Shown here: positions 58,878 to 64,000 of the stretch, in pieces
Numbering within the stretch: the stretch's first letter is position 1
How the letters are laid out: the number at the start of each line of letters is the position of its first letter
Assembly: GCA_016722445.1 (NCBI GenBank)
Contig: JADKIZ010000019.1
Location: 1-64,000, forward strand
DNA length: 64,000 nt
Direction of reading: 5' to 3'
From: Flavobacteriales bacterium
GTDB taxonomy: Bacteria; Bacteroidota; Bacteroidia; Flavobacteriales_D; Sanyastnellaceae
Position numbers and translations under genes: made by a program
The notes under the pieces: generated by a model
Database searches by the model: none
The model's input: only the letters and a program-made list of their open reading frames with translations
What the model was told of the DNA's origin: nothing

Positions 58878-59204
58878 TTAATGCGACACCGCTTTGAGAC
58901 CGATGATAGAACCAATGAGTGTAGTTAGAAAAAACAATCGCAAGAAAGTTGCCGGTTCTTTGAAAACAAAAATTCCGACGATAACTGTTCCGACTGCGCC
59001 GATTCCTGTCCATACCGCGTAAGCAGTACCGATGGGCAATGTCTGTGTTGCTTTGATCAACAGCCCCATACTTAACGTCAGCGCCAAGGCAAAGCCGAGA
59101 TACCACAAATACATTTTATGGCCTGTTGACTCCTTGGCTTTTCCCAGACAAAAAGCGAAGGCCACTTCAAACAGTCCCGCGATGACTAATATGATCCAAT
59201 TCAT
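58878..59204 (-). CDS. SMR-family transporter, SugE/Gdx type
   Basis: About 108 residues from MNWIILVIAGLFEVAFAFCLG; longer readings upstream overlap DUF523 and are unlikely. Four membrane helices, the conserved TM1 Glu (LFEVAF), and LPIGTAYAVWTGIGAVGTVIVGIFVF, which is the SugE/Gdx rather than EmrE pattern. The subfamily exports guanidinium with proton antiport. Directly downstream of DUF523 with a 28-bp gap; no guanidine riboswitch-like structure seen in that gap. Confidence 0.9.
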   Translation of the reverse strand: MNWIILVIAGLFEVAFAFCLGKAKESTGHKMYLWYLGFALALTLSMGLLIKATQTLPIGTAYAVWTGIGAVGTVIVGIFVFKEPATFLRLFFLTTLIGSIIGLKAVSH

Positions 59205-59232
59205 GATATGCTTAAGATTTTTTGTCTGCGGT

Positions 59233-59856
59233 TCAAGTGGTTTTAAAATACTCCTTGTACCATTCGATCTCGTGGTGGTCAATTTTGGAGGTATCCAATA
59301 CGTGCGTCGGGTCGATCTTCGAATAGAGAATTTCCAACGAAGCGTAATCCCTTTGACTGATCACTTTAAATCCATTTCTTATGAGCATTGCTGCGGCAAC
59401 ACCTGCGCCTATTTGATAAACCTTATGCTCAGAAAACCGACTACCGCTATAAATCACCTGACTACCACAAGCAGCGCTGACATCCATCAACACCGCCAGT
59501 TCAATTTGATGTTGCGTAGCGATGTCCAACATATGAGCAGAGGCCTTCAATATCCCTTCCGTCCAGTCTTGACCGCTTTCGGTTAAAAGTTTCGCTTTAC
59601 CATCCAACACATCAAAACCCGTCCCACCGTGAATGTCGCACATCTCTCTTGGTGCACCGAAAGAAAACTCCTCCGGACAAAACTTGACAACCTTCACCGT
59701 GTCGTATTTCAATATCCGCAATGCTGCAGGATATTCCCCATTCGCCGTTCCATCCCAACCACATGTGATACCGGACAAACAAGCACTCATCATAATGCGT
59801 AGTGGATTGTCCTTCGTCGGAATTCGCAATTGCCTTAAATGGTCTCGATCTGTCAT
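59233..59856 (-). CDS. DUF523 family protein
   Basis: About 207 residues from MTDRDHLRQLRIPTKDNP. Family blocks: MMSACLSGITCGWDGTANG with paired Cys, VKFCPEEFSFGAPREMCDIHGGTG with more Cys, and LMDVSAACGSQVIYSGSRF. The four or more Cys suggest a metal or Fe-S site. The family has no firmly assigned role; related proteins act in tRNA or purine modification contexts. Co-directional with the SMR gene downstream. Confidence 0.88.
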   Translation of the reverse strand: MTDRDHLRQLRIPTKDNPLRIMMSACLSGITCGWDGTANGEYPAALRILKYDTVKVVKFCPEEFSFGAPREMCDIHGGTGFDVLDGKAKLLTESGQDWTEGILKASAHMLDIATQHQIELAVLMDVSAACGSQVIYSGSRFSEHKVYQIGAGVAAAMLIRNGFKVISQRDYASLEILYSKIDPTHVLDTSKIDHHEIEWYKEYFKTT

Positions 59857-59913
59857 GGCTGTGGTGAATGTAATGGGGTGCATGAAAGCGCAGAGGGTGA
59901 AGGTACTTTAAAA

Positions 59914-60046
59914 CAGGCTATGTTTTGACGCTTGGCGAAGAAGCGGATATCGAAGCACTCCACTTTCAATACACCACAAAAGTTGGTGCGAGTCAGAATG
60001 TACAATGAACCACTTCACCAGCCATTGAGCCAAACGCCTGTTAGGC
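59914..60046. repeat. Possible integron attC-like palindrome 1 (degenerate)
   Basis: 133 bp bordering the accessory module. The right end has GTTAGGC (60040-60046), a perfect GTTRRRY core-site box, and GCCAAACGCC pairing imperfectly with GACGCTTGGC at the left end. The left outer box, GGCTATG, is degenerate. Length matches element 2 at 61.8 kb (134 bp). Interior pairing is weak, so I hold this at low confidence. Confidence 0.35.
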
Positions 60047-60061
60047 ACAGTAATTCTCTCT

Positions 60062-61012
60062 TTAAAAGTCAAGTTTGAGTTGGTCATTCTTGCGTTCTTT
60101 GTCTCCTTTGTATTTTTTGCCTTGTTCTGTCGGTACATAATTTTCTCCTGTAATAATTTCAATTACTGTTAATACTTTGTTCTGAATTACCTTTACTAAG
60201 CCAACTTCGTCAATTTTTCTGTTCTGCTGTAAAACACACTTAATGGCAGTTCCATTAATGAATTCTATTTCCTTGTTCAATACAGAGTTTTTAAAGCTTT
60301 GATCATTCATTTCAAAGTTTATTATTTCGCCTTTGTAGAATCCTTTCCAACTAAAATTTCCCTTTTTTAGAACAGGTGAAATAATATCAATTACAGCTTC
60401 TTCGTCAATGTTTGGTGGGAATGTGTCAGAACGTAAAATAAACTTACCAAAATTTTCTCTTTCAACTGTCCTTTCCTTTTCAACTGGTTTATTTTGCTCA
60501 TTAAGTCGTTGAGTTGTCAGTTTAGTTACCTTAGGATAGAAGTTTAGTTTTTTGTAAAAGTTTGATTTATGCCATATGATTTTATAGTCTTTATCGAGTA
60601 TTTCAAGAACACGTTCTACAATATCATCAGTCAACTCTTCGTCAGACCGAATTTCGTTTTTTATCTTTTTTAGTTCCTGTCTTTTAAGTTCGTTGTCAAG
60701 TTCCAAATTTGCAATCTGAAGCTTAACGAGTTCTTTATTCTCAACTGGCACTCTTGATAAAACAAGTCCGAATACAGTTATAATTAATGTAAGTTGAACA
60801 CCGTTCTTGCCTAAAAACTTCCAAATTTCCTTCAAGCCACCTTCTTTAAAAGCTTCACTTTCAATATCAACTTCAATATCAAGTGATAAAATAACTTCTT
60901 TGATAATAGTCAACAGTTCCTTTTCACATTCATTTCTAACGAATGCGTTCATCGTGTGAGTTTCATCACGAAAAAAGTAATGAAGTTCTATTTTATTGGC
61001 TTGCTTTATCAC
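60062..61012 (-). CDS. Hypothetical membrane-associated protein in accessory module
   Basis: Protein of 316 residues, family not recognised. An N-terminal soluble domain (MNAFVRNECEKELLTIIKEVI; this internal Met is an alternative start) is followed by one membrane segment GVQLTLIITVFGLVLSRV (about 72-90) and a charged coiled-coil LVKLQIANLELDNELKRQELKKIKNE. The C-terminal domain mixes strands and helices (FSWKGFYKGEIINFEMNDQSF, AIKCVLQQNRKIDEVGLVKV) and ends in a basic tail. Last of three genes in one direction after SinR-like and two-helix genes. More A/T-rich than the chromosome to the left. Confidence 0.7.
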   Translation of the reverse strand: MIKQANKIELHYFFRDETHTMNAFVRNECEKELLTIIKEVILSLDIEVDIESEAFKEGGLKEIWKFLGKNGVQLTLIITVFGLVLSRVPVENKELVKLQIANLELDNELKRQELKKIKNEIRSDEELTDDIVERVLEILDKDYKIIWHKSNFYKKLNFYPKVTKLTTQRLNEQNKPVEKERTVERENFGKFILRSDTFPPNIDEEAVIDIISPVLKKGNFSWKGFYKGEIINFEMNDQSFKNSVLNKEIEFINGTAIKCVLQQNRKIDEVGLVKVIQNKVLTVIEIITGENYVPTEQGKKYKGDKERKNDQLKLDF

Positions 61013-61050
61013 CAGACATTATTCTTGTTTCATCCTGTCTCTTATTTTCT

Positions 61051-61431
61051 TCAAAACTTCGTCAAACTCATTTTACTCCTATACCAAATTCCTATCAAAA
61101 TCAGTCCGACCATAAATCCTAGAACACAAATAACAGTAAATACAGTGAATAAGGTTTGATTTTCCTTTAAGTCAACTGTCAAAAGTGTTGTCAAGAAGGA
61201 AATTGCTATAGAAAGTAGGAAAATAGCAAAATTCAAATATGTTGAACTAGGAGAACCACGTTCAATTGTTGTTAATTCATTTTCACTTACATCAAAAAGT
61301 TCGAGTGAATCATATCTTGCTCTTTTTACTTTTATTATTTCTCCTTCTTTGTTAGAGTCATTTGAAGAGAAATGTTCAATTACTTTACCGTCTTTAACTT
61401 CTGACTCAACTGGTTGATTTTTATTTTCCAT
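61051..61431 (-). CDS. Small two-helix membrane protein in accessory module
   Basis: Protein of 126 residues. A hydrophilic charged N-terminal half (MENKNQPVESEVKDGK, KRARYDSLELFDVSENELTTIERG) is followed by two membrane helices, YLNFAIFLLSIAISFLTTLLTV and TLFTVFTVICVLGFMVGLILIGIWY, and a short basic tail. It starts 12 bp after the Cas2-like gene. The plan of cytoplasmic domain plus helix pair recalls effectors of defence systems, but no family is recognised. Confidence 0.68.
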   Translation of the reverse strand: MENKNQPVESEVKDGKVIEHFSSNDSNKEGEIIKVKRARYDSLELFDVSENELTTIERGSPSSTYLNFAIFLLSIAISFLTTLLTVDLKENQTLFTVFTVICVLGFMVGLILIGIWYRSKMSLTKF

Positions 61432-61443
61432 TTTCAGTCAGTT

Positions 61444-61716
61444 TTAAAGATGTTTTTTTAACCAATCATTACTGCACTGCACATTTCTCCAAGCAGCTAC
61501 ACTACCTGAATTAACAACAAATAAACTGCTACCTGCCGGCATAAGCTCAATTAGTTTATCTCGAACTTCTTTTGCTCTTTCTGTTGTTACGATTGCCCAA
61601 GTCGATTCTGTAATATGTGCCCAAGTCCCATATTCTTTAATCGCTTCGTATATGTTGATGTAGTCTTCTGGTTCTCCGTCATTCAGGTCGTATGAGATTA
61701 TAAAAGTTTTTTCCAT
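61444..61716 (-). CDS. SinR-family protein with Cas2-like ferredoxin fold
   Basis: Protein of 90 residues. MEKTFIISYDLNDGEPEDYINIYEAIKEYGTWAHITESTWAIVT shows the Cas2-like first strand with Asp at position 10 (SYDL) and the loop before the second strand. IRDKLIEL-like VRDKLIELMPAGSSLFVVNSGSVAAWRN and NDWLKKHL are the family's later blocks. SinR-family proteins share the Cas2/VapD-type fold but stand outside CRISPR loci; there are no cas genes or repeats here. It leads a three-gene unit. Function unknown; nuclease or scaffold roles are possible. Confidence 0.82.
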   Translation of the reverse strand: MEKTFIISYDLNDGEPEDYINIYEAIKEYGTWAHITESTWAIVTTERAKEVRDKLIELMPAGSSLFVVNSGSVAAWRNVQCSNDWLKKHL

Positions 61717-61759
61717 TTCATTAATTTATGTTGTCTTTAATGTGGGCGGTTAATATTGT

Positions 61760-61893
61760 GCCTAACGTTTGGCAGCTACAAGAAGTTGGCGATTTCTGAG
61801 ACGAAAACTGTCTGCCACCACTAAACTTGATACGAAGCACAAAGCTTCATTTAACCACTGAACCGCCAATTTCTTGTAGGTGCTGTTATAGGC
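61760..61893 (-). repeat. Integron attC-like palindrome 2
   Basis: 134-bp imperfect palindrome. On the minus strand it starts GCCTATAACAGC and ends GTTAGGC (complement of 61760-61766), a perfect GTTRRRY box; the start equals GCCTAAC with two extra bases (TA). The inner arms TACAAGAA-A-TTGGCG and CGCCAA-C-TTCTTGTA pair with one mismatch, and GAAGC-ACAAA-GCTTC forms a tip near the centre. Length and box layout fit attC recombination sites of integron cassettes. It lies after the large gene and before the SinR-like gene, as expected for a cassette array read leftwards. No integrase in the window. Confidence 0.55.
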
Positions 61894-62122
61894 TAGCGTT
61901 CTTGTCTGCCATGGGTTATAACCATTTTTAGGTCGTCCGTTTGTGTCATTTGTCGAGTGCTTTTTTTGTTTGGCTTGTGTGTCGGGTGTTTTATTTATTT
62001 TGAAGCGTTGGAAATTTTTAAAAATATTTTATATGAGTGAGAGAAAAAATAACTCTCTTAAAAAAATGTCTTCAACGTTGGCTTGTGCGTTTTTTAAGAG
62101 TGTATTTTTTGTGCGTTGGCTA
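61894..62122. other. A/T-rich spacer with repeated GTTGGCTTGTG-like motifs
   Basis: 229 bp between the attC-like site and the large gene's stop. TTGGCTTGTG occurs near 61973 and 62082, and the related GTGCGTTGGCT near 62111; runs of T or A separate them. No convincing gene. A 77-codon plus-strand frame over this stretch is low-complexity and antisense to the end of the large gene. Confidence 0.4.
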
Positions 62123-64000
62123 TCATGTTATGTTTTTATATGTGATTACATTCTCTCTAAACATGTATGCTTCTGATGAACCTAAATCAACCATCCTGTT
62201 TAATATCCAAACATAATCATCAATCAAAGATTTGTTCGTTTTGATTTTTGAAATGTGGTTGTAAAAGAGCCGTTGAATCATTCTTTCGGCTGACGGTGCA
62301 AATAAACATGCTGTGGTATTCATATCACTCTTGAAAATTTCAACCAACCAACTTATTGACTCAGGCAAAAATGTTTTTTCCCCAACAGTCGAAAAAACAT
62401 TCTGAATGGAAAGAGTTTTATGTTTCCCAAAATCCTTTACTATTGTTTCGTAAAAACTTTTCTTGTTTTCTAAAGCTACCCAATGTGATGCAGTTGTTTT
62501 CCATTTGATGTCAAGAAAAAGAGTTGAGAGGAAATATTGCTTACCACTATTTTTTATTTGTGTATAGAAGTGTTGCCATAAGTCCCAAAAATTTGCAATC
62601 AACTGTTTGTTTAAGTTTTCATCTTTTGAATTGGCAATGAGGTCGTCAAGTTTAAAAATTACATACTCGGGAATTTTAGAAGCAAATTCAAAAGCGTCTC
62701 TACCCGTCCTGTTTCGTTGTAGTTTTGTCTTATATGCTGGGGCAAGGATTAAATCCAAAACATCTTTTGTAAAAGTTGGGTTTGCCTTTACAAGTAATTC
62801 CGTCAAGTAAAATTCAGTATCAATAACCGCCTCAAAATGTATTTGTCTTACTTGTCTGCTGTGGTTATAGGAATGGTCTTCATCAAGTTCCAAATCTGCT
62901 GTGAGTAACGGAATGAAATGTTTGATTAGAGTTTCAAAATCTTTATCTGCCGAATCATAGGGGCTAATTACAAATGCCCTTGCGAGTAAATATCCTTCGC
63001 ACTTTTCCAGTGTGATTTCAGAAAGGTCTAATTTTAATTTCTTGTCAGCCGCTACCTCTTGCACAAACGCTTCTTCTTTTTCTTTGAATTTCTTTAATCT
63101 ATTTGGGTCATGGTCGTCAAAGAAATACGGATTGGCTTTTCTGAATATTGAATACTTGATGAGTCCAAGCCAAGCTCTTTTTGCTTCATCAGGGAACTGC
63201 TTAAAAAACACCTCTTTTACATACCGGGTAATTTTGTCAACTTCATAGTCGGCAAACGGTGCAAATAGCATATAAATCATTAACGAAATTATTCCATTCT
63301 TATCTTCATCACTACTTGCATTTTGTATAAGCAAGTGAAAAGAGGATAGGGCAATTTCTTTCTCCATTAAATTGAAGTCCTTGCTCAATCCATAATTTCT
63401 GCTGAATGAATCTTGCAGAATTGCAACAATAGATTTGGCTAAAGTTTCTACGCACCACTTCTTCTGCTTTTGGTTTACGCTTGCTGAAAATTCTTTTAGC
63501 CCAAGAAAAGCAAGAGTAACTGGTCGGTCATAAAGCAATTCAGAGTTCTTGCCTTTAGAGTAATGCTTATGGCACTCTTTCCATTTCTTGAAATCAATTG
63601 TTTCCTTTCCTTCGTATGCTTTTGAAAGTTCACTTGAATAAGTAAGTGCTTTATTTTGTGCTTCAAAATAATCCAGATTTGAATTCATAAATTCAGTTAC
63701 TTCCTTTTCATATTTTGGCTGAACAACAAAGCCACCAAGTTTTTCGTCATACGGTTTGACTTCCCACTTTCTAATATCAATCTCACTCAACCGCTTTTTC
63801 CAAATTACATCATCACCTTTAATTTTTGTTTGAAGTTTATCAAAGAGTGCATGAATTTGAGGATTCAATTTTCCAATGTTGAATTGGTAGTTGGTAATAA
63901 AATCACTCAAGCCATGGGTGTATTTTTTTCTGTGAGGAAGTTGATTTGATTTTGCTGTTTCTTCTTGTGAGAATGGTATTTTATTATCGTAGATAGCCAA
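62123..64000 (-). CDS. C-terminal part of a large unidentified protein, cut by right window edge
   Basis: At least 626 codons, open to the window edge, so the N-terminus lies outside. Predicted mainly helical with many aromatic and Lys/Glu residues; no membrane segment or P-loop in the visible part. Landmarks: KYTHGLSDFITNYQFNIGKLNPQIHALFDKL, MIYMLFAPFADYEVDKITRYV, FEFASKIPEYVIFKLDDLI, and a C-terminal helical region ending ENVITYKNIT. The look resembles the long helical C-terminal sensor region of STAND/NACHT-type NTPases found in defence loci, but no diagnostic motif is in view. More A/T-rich than the chromosomal genes. Followed by the attC-like site. Confidence 0.7.
   Translation of the reverse strand: MAIYDNKIPFSQEETAKSNQLPHRKKYTHGLSDFITNYQFNIGKLNPQIHALFDKLQTKIKGDDVIWKKRLSEIDIRKWEVKPYDEKLGGFVVQPKYEKEVTEFMNSNLDYFEAQNKALTYSSELSKAYEGKETIDFKKWKECHKHYSKGKNSELLYDRPVTLAFLGLKEFSASVNQKQKKWCVETLAKSIVAILQDSFSRNYGLSKDFNLMEKEIALSSFHLLIQNASSDEDKNGIISLMIYMLFAPFADYEVDKITRYVKEVFFKQFPDEAKRAWLGLIKYSIFRKANPYFFDDHDPNRLKKFKEKEEAFVQEVAADKKLKLDLSEITLEKCEGYLLARAFVISPYDSADKDFETLIKHFIPLLTADLELDEDHSYNHSRQVRQIHFEAVIDTEFYLTELLVKANPTFTKDVLDLILAPAYKTKLQRNRTGRDAFEFASKIPEYVIFKLDDLIANSKDENLNKQLIANFWDLWQHFYTQIKNSGKQYFLSTLFLDIKWKTTASHWVALENKKSFYETIVKDFGKHKTLSIQNVFSTVGEKTFLPESISWLVEIFKSDMNTTACLFAPSAERMIQRLFYNHISKIKTNKSLIDDYVWILNRMVDLGSSEAYMFRENVITYKNIT

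Noticed and set aside
59205..59232. Guanidine riboswitch before the SugE/Gdx-type gene
   Set aside because: The gap after DUF523 is only 28 bp and shows no such structure.
61444..61716. Cas2 of a CRISPR system
   Set aside because: Only the Cas2-like fold pattern is shared; no cas1, other cas genes or repeat array nearby, and the sequence fits SinR-family proteins.
61943..62176. 77-codon plus-strand frame
   Set aside because: Low-complexity, antisense to the end of the large gene, in an A/T-rich spacer.
1..64000. rRNA, tRNA, transposase or integrase genes
   Set aside because: None recognised in either strand; inverted repeats present lack associated transposases.

Overview
The window reads as chromosomal DNA of a Bacteroidota bacterium, probably an environmental Flavobacteriia- or Sphingobacteriia-like lineage. 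Evidence: type IX secretion C-terminal sorting domains (20-25 kb), a TonB receptor with carboxypeptidase-like N-domain paired with a DUF4249 lipoprotein, FtsX/MacB-type permease without ATPase, DUF3078, DUF5683, DUF6428, lipoproteins with short lipoboxes, and TAnnTTTG-like -7 boxes. I see no rRNA, tRNA, CRISPR array or transposase gene.

Layout. 0-5 kb: ferrous iron uptake (feoAB, feoB cut by the left edge), divergent arsR plus DUF6428, and an ABC-F ATPase. 5-9 kb: LigB-type dioxygenase, M28/PDZ peptidase, outer membrane barrel. 9-15.6 kb: overlapping heavy-metal RND efflux operon (small His-rich protein, CusA, TolC, His-rich adaptor). 15.6-29 kb: permease, LPP20 lipoprotein, DinB/GNAT pair, large secreted VCBS/UnbV protein, OmpA-domain protein, MORN-like protein. 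29-32.4 kb: secreted catalase-peroxidase KatG divergent from OxyR. 32-40 kb: unknown pair, DinB, DUF4256, TonB receptor/DUF4249, FMN reductase, a toxin-antitoxin pair whose toxin is internally deleted. 40.5-47.8 kb: the conserved Bacteroidota cluster UPF0173 - parA - parB - DUF5683 - dapB - lepB, then an M16 peptidase. 47.8-54 kb: decayed or heavily frameshifted genes mixed with heptamer-periodic repeats and long-hairpin elements. 54-60 kb: GH18 chitinase, DUF4180, two propeller lipoproteins, SMR exporter, DUF523. 60-64 kb: visibly more A/T-rich accessory DNA with two integron attC-like palindromes around a three-gene module that includes a Cas2-like SinR-family protein, then the 3' part of a large unidentified gene.

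A window-wide peculiarity is frequent loss of single bases in short homopolymers. It splits at least 20 otherwise well conserved genes, including genes expected to be essential (dapB, lepB, parAB). This points to consensus errors more than to real gene death, and density is highest at 41.5-55 kb. I annotate each split gene as one feature: 'CDS' where one or two indels suffice to restore it, 'pseudogene' where three or more are needed. That label describes the sequence given, not a claim that the gene is dead in the cell.

Most promising for new biology: the attC-bounded module at 59.9-61.9 kb; the nested long-hairpin elements at 49.9-50.3 kb and 53.6-53.9 kb with a covarying stem; the parS/DnaA-box-like spacer upstream of parAB; and a secreted protein of tandem CBM48-like domains next to a retropepsin-like protease.
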